42,540 bases of DNA from Microvirga brassicacearum (GTDB lineage Bacteria; Pseudomonadota; Alphaproteobacteria; Rhizobiales; Beijerinckiaceae), in the NCBI RefSeq assembly GCF_008757455.1, contig NZ_VCMV01000039.1:1-42540 (forward strand). The letters are read 5' to 3'. A program made the translations under genes and the position numbers. Shown piece by piece: positions 10,129 through 19,705 of this stretch. The notes below the pieces were generated by a model. That model saw only the letters and a program-made list of their open reading frames with translations, did not search any database and had not been told where the DNA came from. Positions within the stretch are counted from its first letter, which is position 1. Every line of letters starts with the position of its first letter.

Positions 10129-11022
10129 ATGACCAGTCCCAGGGCCAGTGACCCGAACGGTTCGGCCCCTGAGGGAGCGACCCGCGACGAGGCGCTGAGA
10201 AGGCTGCGCGCAAAGCTTGCTGGCGCGGGTTTCGAGACCGCCGCCCTGGAGGCCCGCGTGCTCCTTCTGGCGGCCCTTGCGATCAGCGCCGCCGAACTCA
10301 TCGCCCGACCGTTCGAGCGCCTCACCGCGGAGCAAGCCTCGAGACTGGCCGCCTGGACAGCCCGCCGGCTGTCCCATGAGCCGGTCGCGCGGATTCTCGG
10401 GGAGCGCGAGTTCTGGGGTCTGCCGTTCATCCTGTCGCCCGAGACGCTGGTGCCCCGGGCGGATACCGAGACCGTGGTCGAGACGGCCATTGATCTCGTC
10501 GCCCGCCGCCAGACCGGCTTGCGAATCGCCGACCTGGGGACCGGTTCCGGCTGTCTTCTGGTCGCACTCCTGCACGAGCTGCCGCACGCCACCGGGATCG
10601 GGGTCGACCGTTCGGCGGGCGCGGCACGAACGGCCCGGCTGAACGCGACCAGAAACGGCGTCTGGTCCCGGAGCCTCTTCGTGGTTTCGGATTGGGGGGC
10701 CGCGCTTGCCCAGGGTGTCGACCTGATCGTCTCGAACCCACCCTATATTGCCACCGGCGTGGTGGATCGCCTCGAACCGGAGGTGCGGGAGCACGATCCC
10801 CGTCTGGCGCTGGATGGCGGGGAGGACGGCCTTGAAGCCTACCGGATCATCCTGCCCGAGGCCCGCCGGCTGCTCTCTCCCGAGGGCCATCTGGTGCTCG
10901 AAATCGGCTATGATCAGGAGCCCGCCCTGCGAGACCTTGCGGCCACGGCGGGTTTCACCGTGGTCCGATTTGCCAAGGATCTCGCCGGCAATCCCCGTTG
11001 CGTCGCCCTCAAACCGACATGA
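10129..11022 (+). CDS. prmC: Release factor glutamine methyltransferase PrmC
   Basis: A 297-residue SAM-dependent enzyme that N5-methylates the GGQ glutamine of release factors. It has an N-terminal helical substrate-binding domain with EPVARILGEREFWG (about 84-97) and a Rossmann domain with motif I DLGTGSGCLLVALL (about 131-144). The NPPY catalytic signature is at residues 203-206 (SNPPYIATG), and a C-terminal DLAGNPRC follows. The N-terminus (about 15 residues, Pro/Ser rich) is longer than in E. coli. It is encoded directly after its substrate gene prfA. Confidence 0.95.
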   Translation: MTSPRASDPNGSAPEGATRDEALRRLRAKLAGAGFETAALEARVLLLAALAISAAELIARPFERLTAEQASRLAAWTARRLSHEPVARILGEREFWGLPFILSPETLVPRADTETVVETAIDLVARRQTGLRIADLGTGSGCLLVALLHELPHATGIGVDRSAGAARTARLNATRNGVWSRSLFVVSDWGAALAQGVDLIVSNPPYIATGVVDRLEPEVREHDPRLALDGGEDGLEAYRIILPEARRLLSPEGHLVLEIGYDQEPALRDLAATAGFTVVRFAKDLAGNPRCVALKPT

Positions 11023-11371
11023 TCGGATGACACAACTCCTCCCATCCGAACGAGGATAAAGTGAAATATCGCTTGTTGGACGGCACGGAACCCGCTAGAT
11101 TCGCGGCAGATGACGTGATCGGTCTCAACAAATCGGCGGAACCCGTGTTACGGAAGCCCCCGGAAGATCAAACGTTATCAATCGCGCTGGCAGGGGCACA
11201 CTGAACAGCCAGGCGCGATCACCTGAACCCGACACTGAAGGATGGCCAGACTTTTCGAGTCGTGGCTGAACGACAGACGGTTGCCACGCGAACGGTGGGC
11301 GACAAGCCCGTTCGATGAACATTGCCTTGCATCGCGTGGGATAGCAGAACCAGCGAGGGTCGTTGACCAGA
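11023..11371 (+). other. Intergenic region before the DUF4167 gene
   Basis: This 349-base stretch has no convincing gene on either strand. It holds a short inverted repeat just after prmC (TCGGATG and CATCCGA with a 13-base loop, no T tract), a candidate promoter at 11073-11101, and otherwise unstructured sequence. If that promoter is used, the DUF4167 mRNA would have a leader of roughly 260 bases. No known riboswitch or small RNA was recognised. Confidence 0.5.
11073..11101 (+). promoter_or_regulatory. Candidate sigma-70-type promoter for DUF4167 gene
   Basis: TTGTTG at 11073-11078 and TAGATT at 11096-11101 are separated by exactly 17 bases. The boxes match the consensus only partly (TTGACA/TATAAT), so this is suggestive. 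Confidence 0.35.
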
Positions 11372-12439
11372 ATGAGACCAGGACAGAACAGGCGTATGCG
11401 CGGTCGTAGCCGGAACAACAATAACGGCGGCGGCAACAAGGGACCGAATCCCCTGACGCGCAGCTATGAATCGAACGGCCCGGACGTGAAGATCCGCGGC
11501 ACCGCGCAGCATATCGCCGAAAAATACAGTCAGCTTGCCCGAGACGCGCATTCCAGCGGCGATCCGGTGGCGGCTGAGAACTATTACCAGCACGCCGAGC
11601 ACTACATCCGCATCATCGCAGCGGCGCAGGAGGTCCTGCGCGAGCAATACGGCTACCAGCCGCGCTCGTTCGAGGATGAGGGTGACGAAGAGAATTTCGA
11701 GCAGCGCCAGGGGACCGGCGACGATACGGATCCGGCCTCCCAGCCGCAGCCTTTCGAGGCACGGGGCGAAGGTGACCGGCGCCCGCGCTTCGATCGCCAG
11801 GACCGTGGCGACCGCCAAGATCGCGGCGAGCCGCGTCAGGACCGTGGCGATCGGCAAGATCGCGGCGATCGGCAGGGCCCCGGCGACAGGCAAGGGTCTG
11901 GCGACCGGCAAAGCGCTGGCGGCGACCGCCAGGATCGTGGGGACCGACAGGACCGCGGCGAGCGGCGTGAGCGTTTTCAGCGCGACCGCGGCCCCCGCCC
12001 GGAATTCCAGCGCGACGACCAACCCCGCGCCGAGTTCGATCGTGATCGCAACGATCGAATCGAACGCAATGACCGGCCGGAGCGCAATGAACGGCCCGAG
12101 CGTGCGGATCTTCCCGTGCGGACCGAGCGTCCGGACCGGCCCGAGCGTACGGAGCCGCGTGCGGAGCGTGCGCCACGTGGACGGCCGCCGCGGCGTGAGG
12201 TTCAACCGGACGAGGCGGATGTGAGGGAGCCCGTCGGGCTGCCGGCTTTCCTGACCAACCCGGTGCGGACGCCCCTGCCAACCGACATCGACGAGGCGCC
12301 CGCGCCCAAGGTGGCCGAGAGCGCCGAGGCTGAGGTTCGCCCCCGCCGTCGCGCGGTCCGCCGGCCGCGTCAGGACGAGGCCGAGGCCGATGGCAATGTG
12401 GCGGTCGAGACCCCCAAAGCCGAGACGCCCGCCGAGTAG
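11372..12439 (+). CDS. DUF4167 domain-containing protein, Arg/Asp-rich
   Basis: A 355-residue protein. The N-terminal ~90 residues are the DUF4167 domain: MRPGQNRRMRGR, an Asn/Gly run, then NPLTRSYESNGPDVKIRGTA, and helices around QLARDAHSSGDPVAAENYYQHAEHY. The rest is low complexity. Residues about 141-199 are near-tandem DRQDRG units, followed by Arg/Glu/Pro-rich tracts (NDRPERNERPER and similar) to about residue 280, then an acidic tail. This composition predicts a disordered, highly charged region, plausibly RNA-binding, but no function is established. An in-frame TTG lies three codons upstream; the ATG fits the family start. The gene normally lies between prmC and clpB in Rhizobiales. 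A strong terminator follows. Confidence 0.9.
   Translation: MRPGQNRRMRGRSRNNNNGGGNKGPNPLTRSYESNGPDVKIRGTAQHIAEKYSQLARDAHSSGDPVAAENYYQHAEHYIRIIAAAQEVLREQYGYQPRSFEDEGDEENFEQRQGTGDDTDPASQPQPFEARGEGDRRPRFDRQDRGDRQDRGEPRQDRGDRQDRGDRQGPGDRQGSGDRQSAGGDRQDRGDRQDRGERRERFQRDRGPRPEFQRDDQPRAEFDRDRNDRIERNDRPERNERPERADLPVRTERPDRPERTEPRAERAPRGRPPRREVQPDEADVREPVGLPAFLTNPVRTPLPTDIDEAPAPKVAESAEAEVRPRRRAVRRPRQDEAEADGNVAVETPKAETPAE
11792..11970 (+). repeat. Degenerate tandem repeat coding DRQDRG-type units
   Basis: Within the DUF4167 gene, short units of the type GAYCGCCARGAYCGTGGC recur about nine times in the same frame, with interruptions (GPG, GSG, SAG variants). Synonymous differences between copies show that the repeat is old or selected at protein level. 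Such tracts are prone to expansion and contraction. Confidence 0.75.
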
Positions 12440-12465
12440 GCCTGGGCGAAGCCATATCAAGCAAA

Positions 12466-12492
12466 GGGGAGAGCCGAGCTCTCCCTTTTTTT
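12466..12492 (+). terminator. Intrinsic terminator after DUF4167 gene
   Basis: A perfect 8-bp stem GGGAGAGC / GCTCTCCC with a CGA loop is followed by seven T residues. It begins 27 bases after the DUF4167 stop. It also lies just beyond the 3' end of the convergent MOSC gene, but the A/T run on that side is short, so its main direction is plus. Confidence 0.92.
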
Positions 12493-12518
12493 ATTTTCGG
12501 CTGATCCGTTTCGAACTA

Positions 12519-13304
12519 TCAGCCGAGCGGCAAAGCCGCCTGTTCGAGCGCCAGGCTCTCGCCTTCCGCGAGCGTTCCGCCCTCCAGGACCTCGGCATAG
12601 ATCCCGCAATCCAAATGGCCGTAAGCCTCCAACAGAGCATTTGGAATCGCGAGATCGCGAAGTCCGGTCGACGGGTCGACGTTGGTTGCCGCGCAGCGCT
12701 GGATTCGCTTCGTCACCTTGAGGCGGATCCCGGAGGCCGTGGTCAGGACCTGACCCACAAGGTCGAGCTCGGCCCATGCGGGCAGGCCTTCCACGTGCAG
12801 GTTGCCGCGGAAGCGCAGGGGATCAATCGTCGCTCCGATCACCTTCTCAAGAGCCGCCACGCTGCCAAGGTTGATTAGGGAGACAAAACCGCGCCGGAAA
12901 TCGGTGAACCGGAACCCCTCCGGGGCCGCGAGCACCTTGGGCGGCCCGCGCAGCTCCGCCGGCATGAACCGGCGGAAAAAGGCCTCGATCGCCAGTCGGC
13001 CCTCCCTGCTTGCCACATTGCCCCGCGCAACTTCCCGATCACCCTCGCGGATGACCAGGGTGGAGGTGTCATCGAGGTACCGCGTGGTGAGACGGGCGAG
13101 GCTCTCATTGCGCATCAGCATGAGAAACTTGATCTTCGGCTGGTGCTCGGGATTCTCGGCATCGAAGCCGGACGGCCCGTTCTCGACAGCGAACAACCGG
13201 TCTCCCGGGAAATAATCGCCTCTGGTGAGGGTGGCGCGATCGAGCCTCTCCGGCGAGAGGCCTTTGACGGGATAACGGTGGAGGGCGGCGATGCGGATGC
13301 TCAT
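12519..13304 (-). CDS. MOSC domain-containing protein
   Basis: A 261-residue protein with an N-terminal MOSC beta-barrel domain (ALHRYPVKGLSPERLDR, residues 7-23) and a C-terminal MOSC domain. The C-terminal domain contains RFRGNLHVEGLPAWAE (about 163-178) and the conserved Cys in TKRIQRCAATNVDP near 200-213. The family is related to the molybdenum cofactor sulfurase C-terminus and mARC/YcbX proteins, which handle molybdenum cofactor or reduce N-hydroxylated compounds. The exact substrate is unknown. The ATG has a GAGG ribosome site about seven bases upstream. It converges on the DUF4167 gene. The next upstream gene on this strand is a small unknown 50 bases away. Confidence 0.88.
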   Translation of the reverse strand: MSIRIAALHRYPVKGLSPERLDRATLTRGDYFPGDRLFAVENGPSGFDAENPEHQPKIKFLMLMRNESLARLTTRYLDDTSTLVIREGDREVARGNVASREGRLAIEAFFRRFMPAELRGPPKVLAAPEGFRFTDFRRGFVSLINLGSVAALEKVIGATIDPLRFRGNLHVEGLPAWAELDLVGQVLTTASGIRLKVTKRIQRCAATNVDPSTGLRDLAIPNALLEAYGHLDCGIYAEVLEGGTLAEGESLALEQAALPLG

Positions 13305-13354
13305 CTATCCTCGTTAGATCCGCGCCGGACGAGAGACAAGCCTCACATCGCGCC

Positions 13355-13612
13355 TTATTTCTTCGGTTTCCCAGCACGCGAAAGGGCGTCGGCGTCCTCG
13401 GCGGGACGGTTTGTCTTCGGCCGCACGCCGCCTGCTTCGACACCCTGGTCGGCGGACTGGCTGCGGCCGGCTTTCCCGGTATCGCCGAAGGTGCGCGGGG
13501 TCACCGACGGGTGCTGCTCAAGCGGGCTCTCCGGCACCGCCATGCCAAGCTCCGCATTGCGGGCAAGGTCAGCGCGGGCCTTTTCGGCTTCGGAACGGGG
13601 ATCTCGGGCCAT
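13355..13612 (-). CDS. Small hypothetical protein (85 aa)
   Basis: A hydrophilic 85-residue protein with no recognised domain. It has a charged helical N-terminus (SEAEKARADLARNAE), a Ser/Pro/Gly-rich middle and a basic C-terminus (RAGKPKK), and is probably mostly disordered. An AGGAG ribosome site lies 7 bases before the ATG, which supports real translation. It is on the minus strand just upstream of the MOSC gene and is divergent from clpB. No membrane segment, signal peptide or cysteine is seen. Confidence 0.65.
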   Translation of the reverse strand: MARDPRSEAEKARADLARNAELGMAVPESPLEQHPSVTPRTFGDTGKAGRSQSADQGVEAGGVRPKTNRPAEDADALSRAGKPKK

Positions 13613-13807
13613 GCGCGAACTCCTGTAACAGCGCCGGATCGGTCCCGGCGCATACCGTCAATGCCTGGGAAAACACGCCGTTCCGCCCCTTGTTGCGTCA
13701 CATATGCCACACCACCTTCCCTGTAGCGGATGCTTCTCAAGGAGGTCCGGCATCACAAGGGTCCGTTGTGCCTCGATGAGGGCAACCGGCACCGAAAGGG
13801 GTGAATC

Positions 13808-16435
<2,628 letters not shown>

Positions 16436-16441
16436 CATGAT

Positions 16442-16474
16442 GGATATGGCAGGGCGCGCATCCCGGCCATATCC
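16442..16474 (+). terminator. Extended hairpin after clpB
   Basis: A perfect 9-bp inverted repeat GGATATGGC / GCCATATCC encloses an inner GGG/CCC pair and begins 6 bases past the clpB stop. Only three T residues follow, after CCCC, so it may be a weak terminator or a 3'-end-stabilising hairpin. Confidence 0.45.
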
Positions 16475-16552
16475 CCTTTGGCCGCAAAGAGTGGGGAACC
16501 GTCGTTCCCGAGCATACGTTCCCCTCTCTTGAACCCGAGAAAGGAAACGAAC

Positions 16553-17041
16553 ATGGCGCATGACAAACGAGGTCAGATCCGCGAACCGCAGATTGACGAC
16601 GACATCGACGATCTGACGAATGTGGCCGCGGGCGAAGACTTCGTGACGGAACCCACGTCGCGCAACACTGTAGGCGATGCCAAACGTGCGGCCGCGAAGG
16701 CCACCGGCCTGATGGGGGCTTCCAGGAAACTCGATCCCGAACTGGACATGAGCCATGCCGGCAATGGTCGCGTGAAAAGCGGTTCGACCGCCGGCATCCA
16801 CAGTTTCGCCGAAGTGCCATCCCGTGGAAGCGCAGACGACGTCAGCCTGACCCTGAGCAACGCGGAGGTGGCCGGAATTCTGCCGACGACCATTCTCAAG
16901 AGCCCGGCATCCCGTCCTGAATTCACCGACGCCGACCCCAAGCCGCTGATGATGAAAGGCGGCGCGGAGAGCCGCCGTCGCGTTCCCGCACCGGGAACCA
17001 TGGTTGACGTCTCCAAGGGGAAGCTGATCCGCAAGATCTAA
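16553..17041 (+). CDS. Hypothetical protein (162 aa) downstream of clpB
   Basis: A soluble-looking 162-residue protein of no family I recognise. The N-terminus is acidic (IDDDIDDLTNVAAGED, about 14-29), the middle is Gly/Ser-rich and the C-terminus is basic (VSKGKLIRKI). There is no signal peptide, membrane segment or cysteine. The start ATG has an AAGGA ribosome site seven bases upstream, so it is preferred over an in-frame start at 16478. It follows clpB by 117 bases with a hairpin between, and is ended by a strong terminator, so it is probably its own transcription unit. Confidence 0.7.
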   Translation: MAHDKRGQIREPQIDDDIDDLTNVAAGEDFVTEPTSRNTVGDAKRAAAKATGLMGASRKLDPELDMSHAGNGRVKSGSTAGIHSFAEVPSRGSADDVSLTLSNAEVAGILPTTILKSPASRPEFTDADPKPLMMKGGAESRRRVPAPGTMVDVSKGKLIRKI

Positions 17042-17066
17042 CCGCCTGATCGAGCGCTTCTTCTGC

Positions 17067-17097
17067 AAAAACGGCCGGGTCTGCCCCGGCCGTTTTT
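17067..17097 (+). terminator. Intrinsic terminator after 162-aa hypothetical
   Basis: A 13-bp perfect stem AAAAACGGCCGGG / CCCGGCCGTTTTT with a 5-base loop, 25 bases after the stop codon. The A/T ends make it work in both directions in principle. Confidence 0.92.
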
Positions 17098-17110
17098 ACG
17101 AGTGCCAGCG

Positions 17111-17162
17111 AGATGACGGCATAGCTGTCCTGACGGAAGGTGAGATGACATCCCGGTCATCT
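17111..17162 (+). promoter_or_regulatory. AGATGAC half-site array upstream of TRAP binding protein
   Basis: AGATGAC occurs at 17111-17117 and again at 17143-17149, exactly 32 bases apart (about three helical turns). The second copy forms an inverted repeat with GTCATCT at 17156-17162 (7-bp arms, 6-base spacer). The array lies 57-108 bases before the dctP-type start codon. It is a candidate regulator binding site with no known factor. Confidence 0.35.
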
Positions 17163-17218
17163 TCGGTTCTATTCGGCGCCGAGCCGAAACGGCCTGATAT
17201 TGAGATGAGGAAACAGCC

Positions 17219-18307
17219 ATGGATAGAAGAACGGTTCTCAAGGGCGCGGGGCTGGCTGCCGCCGCAGGTGTGGCTTCGCCCGCCCTGGCGCAATCCTCGC
17301 CCGAGATCCGCTGGCGCATGCCATCGAGCTACCCCAAGAGCCTCGACACGCTCTTCGGCGCCGGCGTTCAGATCGCCAAGCGCGTCGCCGAGGCGACCGA
17401 CAACAAATTCCAGATCCAGGTCTTCGCCGCCGGTGAGATCGTCCAGGGCCTGCAGGTTCTCGATGCGGTGCAGAGCGGCACGGTCGAGTGCGGCTACACC
17501 TTGTCGAGCTATTACATCGGCAAGGACCCGACCTTCATGTTCGAGACCTCGGTTCCGTGGGGCCTGAACGTGCGACAGCACAATGCATGGATGCATTTCG
17601 GCGGCGGCCTTCCGCTGATCCGGGAGTTCCTCAAGGACTACAACGTCATGACCTTTCCGGCCGGCCAGACCGGCGCGCAGATGGGCGGCTGGTTCCGGAA
17701 AGAGATCAACACCGTCAACGACCTGAAGGGCCTCAAATTCCGCATCGCCGGCATGGGCGGGCAGATCATGCAGCGGCTCGGCGTGGTGCCGCAGGTGCTT
17801 GCCGGCGGCGACATCTATCCGGCGCTTGAACGCGGCACGCTCGACGCGGTGGAATTCTCAGGCCCTTATGACGACGAGAAGCTCGGCTTCGTGAAGGTTG
17901 CGAAATATTACTACTATCCCGGCTTCTGGGAAGGGTCGGCGCAGCCCTCGCTTTATGTGAACCTTGAAAAGTGGAACGCGTTGCCGGCGAACTACAAGGC
18001 GATCCTCGAAGCCGCCTGCGCGGAGGCGAACGCAACCTGCATCATGAAATACGATGCCGAGAACGCCGAAGCGGTGCGACGCCTCGTCAGCCAGGGCGCG
18101 CAATTGCGGGCGTTTCCGAAGGACGTTCTCGATGCGAGCCACAAGGAGGCGTTCAAGCTCTACGGCGAGATCGCGGCATCGAATGAGAAATTCAAGAAGA
18201 TGTACGAATCGTGGAATGCCTTCCGCGAGAAGGAATACACGTGGTTCCGGATCGCCGAACTACCATTCGATTATTACAACTACACCCAGCAAGGCCAGCC
18301 TCGGTAA
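17219..18307 (+). CDS. TRAP transporter substrate-binding protein (DctP/TakP type), Tat-exported
   Basis: A 362-residue periplasmic solute-binding protein of TRAP transporters. A twin-arginine signal (DRRTVLKGAG, Arg3-Arg4) ends at about ALA24/Gln25. The DctP fold is shown by AKRVAEATDNKFQIQVF (about 54-70), VLDAVQSGTVECGY and the carboxylate-binding Arg175 in LKGLKFRIAG. AGGDIYPALERGTLDAVE follows near 196-213. The Trp- and Tyr-rich C-terminal half resembles the TakP branch, which binds alpha-keto acids, but the ligand is inferred only loosely. No DctQ/DctM membrane subunits are encoded nearby, so it is an orphan here. A terminator follows. Confidence 0.92.
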   Translation: MDRRTVLKGAGLAAAAGVASPALAQSSPEIRWRMPSSYPKSLDTLFGAGVQIAKRVAEATDNKFQIQVFAAGEIVQGLQVLDAVQSGTVECGYTLSSYYIGKDPTFMFETSVPWGLNVRQHNAWMHFGGGLPLIREFLKDYNVMTFPAGQTGAQMGGWFRKEINTVNDLKGLKFRIAGMGGQIMQRLGVVPQVLAGGDIYPALERGTLDAVEFSGPYDDEKLGFVKVAKYYYYPGFWEGSAQPSLYVNLEKWNALPANYKAILEAACAEANATCIMKYDAENAEAVRRLVSQGAQLRAFPKDVLDASHKEAFKLYGEIAASNEKFKKMYESWNAFREKEYTWFRIAELPFDYYNYTQQGQPR

Positions 18308-18331
18308 GGGGCTCAAGGCGTTCGAACAGCC

Positions 18332-18363
18332 AAAGCGGCGCGCTCCCAAGGCGCGCCGTTTTC
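18332..18363 (+). terminator. Intrinsic terminator after TRAP binding protein
   Basis: An 8-bp stem CGGCGCGC / GCGCGCCG with a 7-base loop, followed by four T residues, begins about 28 bases past the stop codon. Confidence 0.8.
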
Positions 18364-18441
18364 ATATCCGAGGGATCGGGATCGCCTGTGAGGCGTTGAC
18401 GGGTTGCAACGGACCTTAGTGGGCCGCAACGGAGATGCCTT

Positions 18442-18606
18442 ATGCAAGATAACAAGAAGCGTGTTGAAAAACAGAACATCAAGCAGGAGAAAAAGGACAA
18501 GACCCTCCCCGAGAACTCGAAGGAGAGTCTTGATCGCAAGCTCGATGAGGCCAACGAGGAGAGCTTCCCCGCAAGCGACCCGGTATCGGTCAAGATCACC
18601 AAATAG
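18442..18606 (+). CDS. Small conserved-type protein (54 aa) with SFPASDP motif
   Basis: A 54-residue, highly charged Lys/Glu-rich protein. The C-terminal part reads LDEANEESFPASDPVSV (residues 34-50). The D/E-ESFPASDP motif recurs in many small uncharacterised proteobacterial proteins, which supports a real gene. No membrane segment or signal is present. GGAG lies about eight bases before the ATG. The gene stands alone between two terminators, downstream of the TRAP binding protein. The function is unknown. Confidence 0.75.
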   Translation: MQDNKKRVEKQNIKQEKKDKTLPENSKESLDRKLDEANEESFPASDPVSVKITK

Positions 18607-18616
18607 AGCGGGCCTC

Positions 18617-18645
18617 AAAGGCTCCAGGCGGGTTCTGGAGCTTTT
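18617..18645 (+). terminator. Intrinsic terminator after 54-aa gene
   Basis: A 7-bp stem GCTCCAG / CTGGAGC with a 7-base loop and four T residues, 10-15 bases past the stop. It sits between two convergent genes; the AAAG on its left gives weaker activity toward the EamA gene. Confidence 0.75.
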
Positions 18646-18652
18646 GCTTGTC

Positions 18653-19516
18653 TCAGCTGCGACTGGCGATCGCAACGCCGAGCGCCGCGCAAGCCATTCC
18701 GACAATCTGGACCCATGACAATGTCTCGCCGAACAACAGATAGGCCATGACGGCCGCAACCGGCGGAACCAGATAAAGCAGGGTCGCAACGCCCGTCACC
18801 GCGCCGTGGCGGATAAGATAGAGCAACAGCCCGATCGCACCGATCGACAGCCCGAACACCGCCCAGGCGAGCCCACCGAGCAAGGCCCATGACAGGTCCA
18901 TGTGGCCGCTCTCGGTGAGCAGGACGACCGGGGCCGTGACGGCGGCGGCCCCCAGATACTGGATGACCGCATTGACCCGCATGTCGAGCGCGCCGGCCGT
19001 GCGCTTCTGCCAGATGGTGCCAAGGGTGATGGAGAGCATGGCCAGCACCGCGACGCCGAGCGCCACCGGCGGGGCGCCGACACCCAATTTCGGCAGGATG
19101 ACCAGCACGGCGCCGAGAAATCCAAGTCCGATGCCGAACCATCGCCGTGGCGAGACTCGCTCGCCGAGCAGCGGCATCGCCAGCAGACCGGTCACCAGCG
19201 GCTGCAGGCCCGCAACGAGCGCCGTGATGCCGGCCGGCAGCCCGTGCTTGACCGCCCAGAACACACCGCCGAGATAGAAGCCGTGCAGCAGGATTCCGGC
19301 AATTAGACTGTTGCGCCAGGTTCGCGCGTCCCGTGGCCACCGCACCCGCGCGAGCATCACGATCACGACCAGGACGGCGATTGCCAGCACATAGCGCACC
19401 AGCAGGAATGTCAGAGGCTCGGCGTGCGGCGCCACGATCCGCGCGACGATGAACCCCGTCGCCCAGATGAGCACGAAGAGAGGCGGAGCGACACGGGCGA
19501 GCAGATTGGACGTCAT
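18653..19516 (-). CDS. EamA family (DMT superfamily) transporter
   Basis: A 287-residue inner-membrane protein with ten hydrophobic segments arranged as two EamA repeats. The first repeat includes IWATGFIVARI and ALVAGLQPLVTGLLA; the second ends LLYLVPPVAAVMAYLLFGETLSWVQIVGM, the classic second-repeat signature. Members export or import small metabolites such as amino acids, and no substrate can be assigned. The ATG at 19516 places the first membrane helix correctly. A 29-residue basic in-frame extension upstream looks non-coding. The Shine-Dalgarno is weak. It is divergent from the YihY gene. Confidence 0.9.
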   Translation of the reverse strand: MTSNLLARVAPPLFVLIWATGFIVARIVAPHAEPLTFLLVRYVLAIAVLVVIVMLARVRWPRDARTWRNSLIAGILLHGFYLGGVFWAVKHGLPAGITALVAGLQPLVTGLLAMPLLGERVSPRRWFGIGLGFLGAVLVILPKLGVGAPPVALGVAVLAMLSITLGTIWQKRTAGALDMRVNAVIQYLGAAAVTAPVVLLTESGHMDLSWALLGGLAWAVFGLSIGAIGLLLYLIRHGAVTGVATLLYLVPPVAAVMAYLLFGETLSWVQIVGMACAALGVAIASRS

Positions 19517-19705
19517 GGGATGCCGATGAGAGCGTGATCGGGAAAAGCCCCGGAGCTTGCGTTTCCTAACAGGCTTTTGGCGCCCGCGCGCCTGTCGCGG
19601 CAAGCTCCGGCCCGCATTTCATCGAAGTCCCTGTGGGTTGACAGCGGGGGCCCTTCGCTCACTTGTCTGGAACCATGCTCGCCATGTCCAGAGCCGGAGA
19701 CCTGC

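Noticed and set aside
11219..12460. A 413-codon minus-strand frame opposite the DUF4167 gene
   Set aside because: Its repetitive Ala/Val/Leu composition is the antisense of the Arg/Asp repeat; the plus strand carries the conserved domain and terminator.
13613..13807. Heat-shock (RpoH) promoter for clpB
   Set aside because: CTTG occurs at about 13688, but no matching -10 sequence lies at the expected spacing, so no site is claimed.
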